Part shown: positions 18,150-26,885 of the stretch, piece by piece
Numbering within the stretch: position 1 is the first letter of the stretch
Layout of the letters: each line of letters starts with the position of its first letter
NCBI GenBank assembly: GCA_900472625.1
Contig: UCIT01000018.1
Coordinates: 1 to 64,000, forward strand
Length of the DNA: 64,000 nt
Origin: Hyphomicrobiales bacterium
GTDB lineage: Bacteria > Pseudomonadota > Alphaproteobacteria > Rhizobiales > Rhizobiaceae
Direction: 5' to 3'
Program-made: the position numbers and the translations under genes
Notes under the pieces: model-generated
The model's input: only the letters and a program-made list of their open reading frames with translations
Told to the model about the DNA's origin: nothing
Databases searched by the model: none

Positions 18150-19949
18150 TTAGGTGGATGAAGGCGCCGGTTGGCTTCGGCAATCCGTCATGATGTCCCT
18201 TGCAAATCGCCGAGCATAAATCGCCTGACCAACTTGCGCTGTTGAAAAGGCCGGCGCCAACCCTTGTCTCTTTGCATTGGCGCTTAGCCAGTTCTGGCTT
18301 CGCTTTGACACGTTGCGGCATTCGAGCAGCGTGATGAATTCCTCGGCAAAACGCTCCGTGTCTTCCAGATCGACGGCCCACCAGTTGTCGCGCGGGAAGG
18401 GGAGCTTCTGCGCTTTCAAGCCACCTGCCTGCAGCAGCATGCTGATGCCAGATGAGGTAAGGTGCAACCGTTCGCCAGCTTGGCTCATAGTGATGGTTCC
18501 AACGGGAAAAAAAGACGCCCGGATTTCCGCGGCTGATACTCTGAGTCCATGGAGGACTGGCTGCCCGTCAGCCATGGCGACAGTCTTCAGCTTGCCGTCG
18601 AGTACGGTTTGCAGGACTTCAGCGATGTTCGTTTCAGCTGGCCTGACCGCATCCCAGATAGATACCAAGCCTTCGGCATTCTCAGACGTGACCAGCTCTC
18701 TGATGCGCTTTTCTAACGACATAACCTGCCGACTGTCGCACGTGCCATGTCTGTATTCCGGTCCGGAATTCAGAATTCCTGCCTCGTGTAGCTTGCGCTG
18801 CGTGGTCAAGTCGCATCCCAGGTGTTCCCGGGCTTGCGCCCATGTCCACAGAGTCTCAAGATGGGTTACGATCTGCTGCTTCGCATCGAGGCTTACGATG
18901 CCCATATCGGGCGCTTTGCCCCGGCGCTTGAGAGTCGACCGGGCCAATGTGCTCGGAACACCCAGCTCAGAGGCGACATCGCGCAGACGAACAAGGTCGT
19001 TTTCAACAGCAGCGCCGAACAGCGACGTTCCCGCGATGACGTTCTGCGTGGCCGCATGTTCTCTGATGATATCTCTAAAGACGTCGTAGTCCGGACCACG
19101 AAAGCTCTGATGCAACGCCATATAGAGCTCGCCGTAACAGCCATGTGCGGAGTAAGCACCTGCTCCCGAAGACGCGGCCAGGCGATCCAGAACAGCCACG
19201 GCACCTTTTCGGCCCCGCTTCAACTCATTGAACCCCGCCTCTCTCGCCAATACAATTGCTTCCTTCTCCAGCTTTCGGGCGGTGGCCTTGCGGCCGTAAA
19301 CCGTAGCAGTCCCGAAGCGCTCGCACATGTAAATAGCTGCTTCCAGCGATAGGGTGTCTAGAAAGGGATAAGGGCTTCTTTCTCCCGTCAAGCGGCGAGC
19401 GACATACTTTTCGAAATCGGTTGGCTGGCGCTCGCGCGACAGTGTTTGCAGTGGTTCGAGGCCATCAACGAGATTTCCAAGGATGGCGCAGAAGTCGTGG
19501 CTGAGAGACTCAAGCTGTTCCGGGTGGTCGATCTCGATGATCTCGCGTTCATGTTTGATGCACGAGGTGACCTGCGGGAAGAACCAGATAGCGCGATAGT
19601 ATGTTTGGCTGCCCGGATATGGCGACCGTGTCGCTAGATCGTCCGCAAGACAGTGAGGGCAGAACCTAAGATACTCGCGCTTGAGCGTGGTCGGCAAAAA
19701 CACTTGACCCTTCAGGTGGACGGGCTTGGCACGAGCCGTAACCACCGCGGACGCGCGTAAACGCTTGAGTGGGATGTCGCTCAGTTTAGCGAGTTTGGCC
19801 AACTCAGCCGCGTCACCGATCTTTAGCTTCGCGACATCGAGGCCGATGTCGCGACAAAACGTGCGCATTCGATAGAGGCCATGCGCATAGGACCACCGCG
19901 AGAGGTAACTGGTCAGCACTTCGTCGTCGTGCAACGGGATGCTCAACAT
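18150..19949 (-). CDS. tniQ: TniQ/TnsD-family transposon targeting protein
   Basis: 599-residue protein beginning MLSIPLHDDEVLTSYLSRWS, the TniQ N-terminal signature. A zinc-binding region follows: FCPHCLADD (about residue 95) paired with SCIKHER (about residue 128). The long C-terminal half contains helix-turn-helix-like segments (SELGVPSTLARSTLKRRGK; ERLHLTSSGISMLLQAGG) expected for recognition of a specific attachment site, as in TnsD. Its start codon shares one base with the stop of the ATPase gene (19949). TniQ links target DNA to TnsC oligomers. Length and N-terminus look intact. Confidence 0.88.
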   Translation of the reverse strand: MLSIPLHDDEVLTSYLSRWSYAHGLYRMRTFCRDIGLDVAKLKIGDAAELAKLAKLSDIPLKRLRASAVVTARAKPVHLKGQVFLPTTLKREYLRFCPHCLADDLATRSPYPGSQTYYRAIWFFPQVTSCIKHEREIIEIDHPEQLESLSHDFCAILGNLVDGLEPLQTLSRERQPTDFEKYVARRLTGERSPYPFLDTLSLEAAIYMCERFGTATVYGRKATARKLEKEAIVLAREAGFNELKRGRKGAVAVLDRLAASSGAGAYSAHGCYGELYMALHQSFRGPDYDVFRDIIREHAATQNVIAGTSLFGAAVENDLVRLRDVASELGVPSTLARSTLKRRGKAPDMGIVSLDAKQQIVTHLETLWTWAQAREHLGCDLTTQRKLHEAGILNSGPEYRHGTCDSRQVMSLEKRIRELVTSENAEGLVSIWDAVRPAETNIAEVLQTVLDGKLKTVAMADGQPVLHGLRVSAAEIRASFFPVGTITMSQAGERLHLTSSGISMLLQAGGLKAQKLPFPRDNWWAVDLEDTERFAEEFITLLECRNVSKRSQNWLSANAKRQGLAPAFSTAQVGQAIYARRFARDIMTDCRSQPAPSST

Positions 19950-20769
19950 TATCTGGCCGCTGCCTTCTTGCGCGCTCTCTTCTCGGCGGCCGCGGACGGA
20001 CCGTTGACCGTGATCAACTTCTTTTCCGGCGTCACTTCACGTTCGATCTTCCACCACTCTTCGCTCAGAAACACATTTGTATTCTTCGAGCAGTTGGAGA
20101 GGAGACTGTATCCGGCAACGAAGTGCTCATAGCGCAACTCGGGCCTGAAATCGTCCCTATCGTATTCCTCGCTAAACAGAACGCTTTCGATCGCGAGTTT
20201 GATTAGCTGGATCGTCATGCCCCATCGGCTTGCGCCGCCGTGGATCACTCTGTGGATGAACTCACGCTCAAGGGCAATCTCGACCTTCAGGCCGGCGACT
20301 TCGGCGAGGGTCTCCAACACTTCGATAACGCTCTCGACATCGCCTTGGTCTTCGGAGGTGGCGAATTCGAGCGAGTCGATGTGGAGCACTGGCGCTCGCC
20401 TGCTCATTTGATCCCATTTGTCGTTCTTGATCAGTCTTTGGACTTGGGGAACGCCAGCCGCGATCACCCAGATCGGCCACGACGAATCTTGCATAAGGGT
20501 TTTTACGGTGTCCGTGACGTGACCCCCGCCCTTGCTGGTCGGTGCAGTGAGAGCATGCTGGAATTCGTCAAAGACGATTACCTGATAGCGCAGCTTGAAC
20601 AGCATTTCGGAAACCTGCCGCCAAACTGCCGTATCGGAGAGTTCGCGCACCACCGGATATCTCTTAGTGCCTCCAGGATTCGGCCTCGTTCAACGAGGCT
20701 CTGGCCAGCGACGGAGATCAGTTGGTTTCGCATGCTGGCGCGCGCATCTGCGCGCTTTTGGTCGATCAT
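19949..20769 (-). pseudogene. tnsC: TnsC/TniB-like AAA ATPase lacking its Walker A region
   Basis: TnsC-type ATPases couple target choice to transposase and need a P-loop. Here the N-terminus (MIDQKRADARASMRNQLISV, start 20769) runs in one frame to about 20655. The rest (from about 20687: GGTKRYPVVRELSDTAVWRQ, then Walker B VIVFDEFQHAL and sensor-type WVIAAGVPQVQRLI) is in another frame. No GxxGxGKT/S motif exists in either part, and the spacing from N-terminus to Walker B is far shorter than usual. A deletion of some 60-100 codons plus frameshift is the simplest reading. A GTG at 20653 could start a 234-residue truncated protein. Confidence 0.75.
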
Positions 20770-23138
20770 TGGTCGTCCTCCTTGGATTTGCGGACGATCT
20801 GGATTTTTCGTGCTTTGGCCGGTTGATCGGTCGCCGCGCGTGCCGCGCTCGTCGAGCTCGCTGTCGGCCTATCCGGCTTGGCCTCGGGTTCGGGCGGTCG
20901 CGGCGGGGCGTCTTCGGCTTGACGCGCCAGCGCGGCATCCACGCGGGCGGCCTGCTCCGGGGACGGCTCGAGCGGATCAAAATCGTCGTCGATGTCGGAC
21001 GCAACCTCGCTGCGATCCGGCGGGATGACTTCCTCCAGAGTGTCCGGGTTCAAGTCCTTGCCATCGTCTCCGACCAGGAAATCGAACTCGCTCGGATGCT
21101 CGCCCGTGTCGATCGGAGCTTTCCGGGAAAAGCTGATTTCTGCGGTTTCCTGCTCCTCGGCACGGCGAAGATCGGCGCCGTTCAGCGCGTGGCTGCGGAT
21201 GCCCTGTTCGAGTTCCTTCACAGCGATTGTTTCCTTGACGACCTTGATCGCATCCTGTGCGATTTTCCAATCCATCGGTTCTCCTTCGTTTTTGTAGTGA
21301 CGCTTGATGTGCCGGACTGCGGCGATCCACTCGGCCATCGTCACGCCTTTCAAGCCTTCATAAACGGCGGGCACGGTCATCCAGCGATCCAGGCGAATGT
21401 GCTTCACGGAGATTTCAGACAGGTCCTGATGGTTCACGCGAATCAGCACCCTCGATCTGTTCCACTGCTTGCGGACCGCTCTGAGCTCTTGGTTGGCGAA
21501 ACTGATGCCGAGAACCTGAATGCCGTTGCCGCCGATGGCTCTGACATCGGTGATCCCGAAGATGTCCCGGTACTTTTCCGAGGTCGGGATGGGCTTGATC
21601 GAGCCCTTGGCCAGTTGGCTGCCGCGATACCACATTTGCAGCGGTGTCGCACCGAGCAGCCCATGGTGCGGTGTGTTGTGGTAGCAGTCGACGATCAGCC
21701 GAACGATCAATTCCGAAAACACCTCTGTGGTCATGCTCTTGTGCTTGTCCGAGTCATACTGGTCCCGCAAAAGGATGTTCGAGAACGTCTGGCCGCTGAA
21801 GAAGTGCATGTAGCGCTGGTTCAACGTACGGAAGAACCGCTCCACACGGGCGCGCAGATTGGGTCGCTTGGCAGGCAGAACCGCGTGGCGTCCTGTGAAC
21901 GCATGGGCCGCGGCTTGAAACTCCGCCGAGACATAAGCCGCTCCCCCGTCGGTATGGATGATTTCCGGCGTTCCCGACTGAGGCCAGTCGCAGGTCGTTC
22001 CGATCGCCCTCGCGTACGCGGTCTTGTTTTGGGCAACCATTGCCAGTGTCGCGATCGCCGTGTGCGCGTCGGGGCTGCCAAAGATCAGTTTCGCCGCACA
22101 GATCGACCGGGAGTAGACGTCGATCGCGACCGACAGCCACGGTCTGGGGTTCTTCGCGATGCGCGCTTGGATCTCCGGATGTAGATAGTCCCAAACGCCA
22201 TTTCGAACGAGGAGGCGGACGAGGTCAACACGGTGCTCGTCCATTTCGAGGATCTCAAGCGGTCTCGAGGCGATCAGCCCTTTGCCTGCCATCGCATATT
22301 TGCGGAGAACCCGCATCTTATTCTCGGTTCGGGCGTACTCGTTCTCGAAGTCGCCGAACCCCTGGATCATACGTTGAAACGTTCGGAGTTTTGGAATCCG
22401 GAGAAATGGCTGGCCACGATTTGCTCGCTCTTTTTGCTCTTGTACGAGATCGTTGTAACAATCTTCCTGCGTTGGGCGCTTCGTGCTGTGATAGCGTTTC
22501 GCGAACGTCAGATGGTACTTGATCTCCTCGGCCGTCCATTTCGTGTCGTCTGTCTTTCTGCCCTGATATCGGGGTGCAAGTGACACCGGAATGAAGGCGC
22601 CTTTCTCATAACGCCTCAGTAGCCTGCGAAATTGCCGGGGCCCAACAAGACCTCTGTCCCTGTAAGTCGGAACCTTGCGTCCACCGCGCACGGGTGGGAG
22701 GCAGTCGACGTTCTTCTTCTCGAAGCGTTCGATGAACGCGGCGATAGTGTCATCGGAGCGCCCGAGTTTTCGGCCGCCCGACATCGAATTCCATTCTTCC
22801 TCGAGAAACTGCGACACCATACGCGACCTCAGGATGGTGTCGGCGGTGAGGTCGCCAGTCTTGAGCTTCTTACCGCGTTCGAGGGCCTTGAGGCCGTTAT
22901 GGTAGCCAGAGTCGATCTCCAGGTTTCCTTGATCGATCAAGCGATCAAGTTCGCGGAAACTGATCGGCACCGTATGCCTGGTCTCCTCCTCGGGACACGT
23001 CTTGATAACGATACCTTCGTCACCGATCTGGTCCACGTCGAAGAAGAAGCCCCTGAACCAGATTCGATCTTCCAGGCTGACCGTAACCTTTCGGAAGTTG
23101 CGGTTTTCGTCTTCTTTAAGCTGCGCGAGCTGCGTCAT
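20766..23138 (-). CDS. tnsB: TnsB/TniA-type DDE transposase
   Basis: 790 residues, the size of TnsB/TniA integrases. The rve-type catalytic core shows Asp300 (EILEMDEHRVD), Asp397 (IIHTDGGAAY) and Glu433 (RVERFFRTLN) with normal spacing, followed by a Mu-type C-terminal beta-barrel region (about 510-600) and a long acidic, Pro/Ala-rich tail ending in basic residues, likely the TnsC-contacting tail. The start at 23138 overlaps the end of tnsA by 23 bp and the stop overlaps the next gene by 4 bp, so translation is coupled. The catalytic residues are all present; the gene looks intact. Confidence 0.92.
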   Translation of the reverse strand: MTQLAQLKEDENRNFRKVTVSLEDRIWFRGFFFDVDQIGDEGIVIKTCPEEETRHTVPISFRELDRLIDQGNLEIDSGYHNGLKALERGKKLKTGDLTADTILRSRMVSQFLEEEWNSMSGGRKLGRSDDTIAAFIERFEKKNVDCLPPVRGGRKVPTYRDRGLVGPRQFRRLLRRYEKGAFIPVSLAPRYQGRKTDDTKWTAEEIKYHLTFAKRYHSTKRPTQEDCYNDLVQEQKERANRGQPFLRIPKLRTFQRMIQGFGDFENEYARTENKMRVLRKYAMAGKGLIASRPLEILEMDEHRVDLVRLLVRNGVWDYLHPEIQARIAKNPRPWLSVAIDVYSRSICAAKLIFGSPDAHTAIATLAMVAQNKTAYARAIGTTCDWPQSGTPEIIHTDGGAAYVSAEFQAAAHAFTGRHAVLPAKRPNLRARVERFFRTLNQRYMHFFSGQTFSNILLRDQYDSDKHKSMTTEVFSELIVRLIVDCYHNTPHHGLLGATPLQMWYRGSQLAKGSIKPIPTSEKYRDIFGITDVRAIGGNGIQVLGISFANQELRAVRKQWNRSRVLIRVNHQDLSEISVKHIRLDRWMTVPAVYEGLKGVTMAEWIAAVRHIKRHYKNEGEPMDWKIAQDAIKVVKETIAVKELEQGIRSHALNGADLRRAEEQETAEISFSRKAPIDTGEHPSEFDFLVGDDGKDLNPDTLEEVIPPDRSEVASDIDDDFDPLEPSPEQAARVDAALARQAEDAPPRPPEPEAKPDRPTASSTSAARAATDQPAKARKIQIVRKSKEDDQ

Positions 23139-23778
23139 TTACCTGTCCTTTGGCAAAGCGAACCCATGACCGGTCCGCGATCGGCGCAGCCCCGGCTTGA
23201 TGGTGATCGTCATTGATGAGGCCGGAACCGATCATGTTATAGATCATGGTCCACCCGTCAGAGTAGGTGGTCCCGGCAGGGAGGTCGGTCAGAAGCGAGT
23301 GAACGGTTGCGCGCCCGCCCGCGGCAGTCAGTTTCTTCAGGATTGCATCATGCAGCTCTGTTTCCATGACGATATCGTACGAACGCATGAATTCACGGGC
23401 CAGGTTAACCTGAGGTTTCGGAATTGCGTCGCCCGTCACGTATCGCGCGAAACATGGCATGGTTGCAAAAGCTTGGTTATCAATTGCTTTGATGTCGTCC
23501 TTAACGAGCTTTCCCTCTCCTTCTTTTTTGACGGCGTAGTACCCCTTGCTTCCGTCCTCGTAAGTAAGGACGATGTCGAACCAATGGGTTTTGCGAACAC
23601 CTTCACGGTAGAAGGTGACCGGGACCTGTGTTTCGATCGCGACGACGCGTTTGCGGCCGGGACGCAGGGAGCGCGCCACGAGGACGAGCAGAATCTCTGC
23701 CTCGAGCAAGCTCTCCAACCGGTGCGACGTCTTGGTTGCTGAAATCGTCTCGAGCACACGCGCGGAAGCCGTGGTCAT
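23116..23778 (-). CDS. tnsA: TnsA-like endonuclease subunit of Tn7-like transposase
   Basis: 220-residue protein with a restriction-endonuclease-like core: an N-terminal Glu in LESLLEAEILLVL (residues 22-26), Asp68 in THWFDIVLTYEDG, and Lys84 in YYAVKKEGEGK, fitting the E-D-(Q)xK pattern of TnsA except that the Gln position reads Ala. Its C-terminal part (from about 140) is helical, as in TnsA regions that bind TnsC. TnsA cuts the 5' ends to permit cut-and-paste movement. The ATG at 23778 is chosen over upstream open codons because AAAGGAAAC precedes it and homology starts there. Confidence 0.78.
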   Translation of the reverse strand: MTTASARVLETISATKTSHRLESLLEAEILLVLVARSLRPGRKRVVAIETQVPVTFYREGVRKTHWFDIVLTYEDGSKGYYAVKKEGEGKLVKDDIKAIDNQAFATMPCFARYVTGDAIPKPQVNLAREFMRSYDIVMETELHDAILKKLTAAGGRATVHSLLTDLPAGTTYSDGWTMIYNMIGSGLINDDHHQAGAAPIADRSWVRFAKGQVNDAARAA

Positions 23779-23870
23779 GACGTGGTTGTTTCCTTTGCGC
23801 TCGTCATCAGCGCGCGGGGAAATCTTGCGGCCTGGCTCAATCGGTTCGGGCTGGCAACGCCAGTGGATAG

Positions 23871-24068
23871 TCAGCCCGCTATGTGACAGCTCCTTTCGGT
23901 GGTATCGACTACACCACCTTCGTTCTCGGCCGAAACCGGGACCACGACGATATCCGCGTTCGGGTCGACTTTCGCATAGTGCGTTTCGCGCTTCCACGGC
24001 ATCGCCATCAGGTCGATCCCCTGGCGCTTGCTGAGAATTACGTCGATGATCATGGGTGTCGACTTCAT
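23871..24068 (-). CDS. small ORF upstream of tnsA, 65 aa
   Basis: Candidate small protein beginning MKSTPMIIDVILSKRQGIDL, 92 bp before tnsA on the same strand, with an upstream GGAGGCTGCC region before the ATG. It ends in a polar region with no recognised motif. It could be the first gene of the transposon operon or part of an end region; composition is plausible but unsupported. Confidence 0.4.
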   Translation of the reverse strand: MKSTPMIIDVILSKRQGIDLMAMPWKRETHYAKVDPNADIVVVPVSAENEGGVVDTTERSCHIAG

Positions 24069-25407
24069 GGCAGCCTCCGACATCGGAGCGCACTAAGTGC
24101 GGTCCGTGCGTAACCACGAAACAGTCCTTGTTAGGGGACGTGACGGCGGGTGTGGCTTACCGACGTATAGTCGTCGGCAAGCTGGAGGAGGCCTGTGTTG
24201 TTGTCGGAAGAGACGCATGCGCAACAACGGCGCCGGCTTCGACCGGAAGGCAAAGATGGCCAGCAGCGCGGTTTTGCTGGAATACAGCGAAACAACGACC
24301 GGCAGTCACGACGTTGCGTTGGCTGACGCGTGCCGTGACGGTATGACGGTTTTGGATTGAAACACTGAAGCACGGGGAGACGCCCGGCAATTCAGGCATG
24401 ACTGCGGGTGCGTGCGTGCGGTGCAGAGGTGAGTTCATATGCATGACATGTCCTTTCGCGACACGAGTTGACCATCCTCCAAAACCGGATTGGCTGTGGA
24501 GTGAATTCCAGATATCGGCTGTAGCCCTGGAATTACGCTATTCTGCGTATGGTTGGGTGTGCTGCGAGGGATGAGTCGAGGACGAGATGTGTCATGACTG
24601 CCGATACGGCGCCGGCTGCGAAGCAAATCTGATTTTTGCAGTTCGTCGTATCCATGTCAGACTCCAGTTAGAACAACGTTGGAAAAATCATTGCTTACTG
24701 GGACTACCGCGAACCTGCTGGTTACGGTAGGTGAATACCGGACCAGGGGGTTAGCGGGCGTCCCGCATTCCTATGTGTATCAACCTCATCATCATGACTG
24801 GGTCTCGTTTCGACTTTCTCCAAAATACATACTAATCCCCGCCCGACAATACTGATTCGGGACAGAAACGGGTTGGGGCTGCCCGGATATGATGCATAAT
24901 TCAAACATGGTTAACGCGGCTTTACTTGCGTTAATGCGATATTAAAACTTGCTTCCCGGCGCTGGGAGCCGGCGACAGGCTCGATTTAGCCGTATCACTT
25001 AAAGACAGTGGCTGGGCAACGAAGTGTCAGGCCACCCCGAAAAACAACGGTGTGTGAGCACCGGATGTCGTCCCAGTCCATCCGGCGATTGGCAGTTCTG
25101 TACCAGGATCGCCTCTTTAGGCGTTGGTCCAAGAGTGCGCTACTTCACCGGCAGCCGTCCGGACCCGCATACTCGTCGAGCGGCGATCTCATCTGACGCT
25201 GCAATTTTGATCATTCAGGCTAGAAAACGTCGCCGAAGTAGCCCGATGTAGCTACTTGAGCGCAGTCGTTCATGTCTTTGTTTTAGAGCTCTCACCTGAT
25301 ACAATTGGACCCGGGAACGGCGCCGACAATGTGGTACAGGACTGCGGAGCGTTGGCGACATGGGGTCTTGTTTTCCAAATAGCTCAGTGGAGATGTAGGC
25401 GGAGATT
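24069..25407. other. 1.3-kb non-coding-looking stretch beyond tnsA
   Basis: No convincing gene. If the transposon is Tn7-like, one end with several transposase-binding repeats should lie here, but I found no clear repeated 20-mers. A 7-bp inverted repeat (TTAACGC...GCGTTAA, 24911-24934) is visible. Open frames are short and lack starts. Confidence 0.4.
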
Positions 25408-25608
25408 GTGTTATTGATCAAGAACTTAAGGCAATGGAGTAGGGCCGAGGCCGAGCATCGTATCAGTGATCTGCTCGACCGCGCCCAGTCTGGCGTTGCT
25501 CAGACAATCGGTGGGACGGGCGGTTCCTGGGAGATCCGATTCGTGCCGTCCTCTAATAAGGAACCGGCCGGCCAGGCTCTTGCCCGCGGCGGACCTGACA
25601 GCGATTGA
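25408..25608 (+). CDS. Phd/YefM-antitoxin-like small protein
   Basis: GTG start at 25408 with GGCGGAG upstream; 66 residues. WSRAEAEHRISDLLDRAQSG strongly resembles the N-terminal helix of Phd/YefM antitoxins, where this segment forms the DNA-binding dimer, and a short beta-like segment follows. The C-terminus (QALARGGPDSD) is polar. No RelE, ParE or Doc toxin ORF lies beside it, so it is an orphan antitoxin or a remnant. Confidence 0.5.
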   Translation: MLLIKNLRQWSRAEAEHRISDLLDRAQSGVAQTIGGTGGSWEIRFVPSSNKEPAGQALARGGPDSD

Positions 25609-25651
25609 GACTGGGAAGTCTTTATTTCAATCCGTCCCCGAGCCGTAAGGC

Positions 25652-26149
25652 CTAAGCCTTCACGCCCGTGATCACCTCAGCCAGCGCGATCATCTTGTCA
25701 TCGAGCTTGGTCGCCGCCTGTTCCAAGGCTTCGTTGTTAAGGGAACTCATTAGTGAGGAGGGCTTGTTGAACACCACCTTGGTCGAGCCTTGGTCGTCTT
25801 CGTAAATTGCCAGTCGAACAGGCACGTCAAGTCCGGCCTCGACATGGTGCTTAATCATCGAGATCGCAATCAACGGATTGCCGAGCGTATACATGACGAA
25901 TTTCGTTGGTCGGTCCTGATTGCTCACCCACGCGCCATGATCCACGGTCAAGAACCGCGTAAAGCCGCTCGGGCCGATAATTTCGTGTACGCGTTCTTGA
26001 AAGTCCGCCTGGCTGGTCGAAGAGTTGATGATCGAAGCAAATCCTCGTTCTTCGATCGACCCAACCTGTTCTTCGAACAAACGAACGACCGCTTCAAACT
26101 TGCGGTCGGTAGTGAATGTCACGTGCTCGACGGTGATTTGGTTGATCAT
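25652..26149 (-). CDS. DUF302-domain protein
   Basis: 165 residues of the DUF302 type (EHVTFTTDRKFEAVVRLFEE at the start; LAIYEDDQGSTKVVFNKPSS later). DUF302 proteins are small cytoplasmic or periplasmic proteins of unresolved function. The ATG at 26149 follows AAAGGAAG; an open extension to 26272 looks non-coding. No obvious partner. Confidence 0.8.
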   Translation of the reverse strand: MINQITVEHVTFTTDRKFEAVVRLFEEQVGSIEERGFASIINSSTSQADFQERVHEIIGPSGFTRFLTVDHGAWVSNQDRPTKFVMYTLGNPLIAISMIKHHVEAGLDVPVRLAIYEDDQGSTKVVFNKPSSLMSSLNNEALEQAATKLDDKMIALAEVITGVKA

Positions 26150-26386
26150 CAGGACTTCCTTTGAATTGCTGCCATTTTGTTCGTCATCGACCCTTGCCAA
26201 GGTGGTGAGTATCGGTGGCTTCTTTATCGACCGCCCTGTCGCCTTGACCAATACCATGAGAAATGGGAGCATATGCCCTTAAATCAATGGAACTTCCGCG
26301 CTCTTTCGGACTGCGACCATGATAACCGCTTTCAACTTTTCGCAAACCACCACAACTCTAGTTAAGCATAGGCGAGAGTGGCAATT

Positions 26387-26773
26387 ATGGAAAACCGTTT
26401 GCTGATGAGCTTTGACGAGGGCGCTGACCCTTTTGCCCTCAGGGATTTCCTGGGAATTTTGAGCGGGCGGCCGGCTGTTGTCGCCAACCTCCGGCAACAT
26501 GAAACTAAGGTCTTTTTTACCATCCGGTGCAAGGACCCGTTCGATCGTGAGCAGACGAGACAGATAGAGCGTTGTTACACTCACGGTCGCCATCATAGCT
26601 CCACTTCCAGCGACAAGGCGAAGACGCAGATTTCGATGGAAAACTGGGGGAATGCCAAGTCGATCATGGAAGCGCTTTCCGACCGGTTCGAGGGGCAGAT
26701 GATCCACAGCGGTGGCACTACGCGCCGGAACCCAATGACGGCAGGCCGCTTGCAATTCCAAAATTTTCGCTAG
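26387..26773 (+). CDS. hypothetical protein, about 128 aa
   Basis: ATG at 26387 preceded by GGCGAGAG. The product is polar with no recognised domain; the segment ISMENWGNAKSIMEALSDRF reads like genuine protein, but the middle (CYTHGRHHSSTSSDK) is odd. A long overlapping minus-strand frame (26279-26785) is less protein-like. Either could be wrong. Confidence 0.35.
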   Translation: MENRLLMSFDEGADPFALRDFLGILSGRPAVVANLRQHETKVFFTIRCKDPFDREQTRQIERCYTHGRHHSSTSSDKAKTQISMENWGNAKSIMEALSDRFEGQMIHSGGTTRRNPMTAGRLQFQNFR

Positions 26774-26885
26774 CGAGTCATTCACGCGTCGATGCTAATC
26801 AGACGAGCTGTCTAGCTGGTCAACGGTCTGGCAGCGCTGGCGGGAAGCGCTATGCAATTCAATAAACATCTTCAGGAGAAGCATC

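Larger units (their letters stand above)
17032..24068 (-). mobile_element. Tn7-like transposon core (TnsA-TnsB-TnsC-TniQ)
   Basis: Four overlapping or abutting minus-strand genes encode an endonuclease-like TnsA, a DDE transposase TnsB, an AAA-type TnsC-like protein and a TniQ targeting protein. This gene order is established for Tn7-like elements with heteromeric transposase. The span given covers the genes only. I could not identify the terminal inverted repeats or target duplication. No cas genes or CRISPR array accompany it, so it is not an obvious CRISPR-associated transposon. The damaged tnsC suggests it is immobile. Confidence 0.75.

Noticed and set aside
20595..22184. 529-codon plus-strand ORF over tnsB
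   Set aside because: Antisense to a clear DDE transposase; Arg/Phe-rich and without start signals.
24345..24365. GGATTGAAAC-like sequence resembling the end of a CRISPR repeat beyond tnsA
   Set aside because: Only one copy; no spaced repeats and no cas genes, so no support for a CRISPR-associated transposon.
26279..26785. Long minus-strand ORF opposite the hypothetical gene at 26387
   Set aside because: No ribosome site, no recognised domain and composition unlike neighbouring proteins; likely a shadow.
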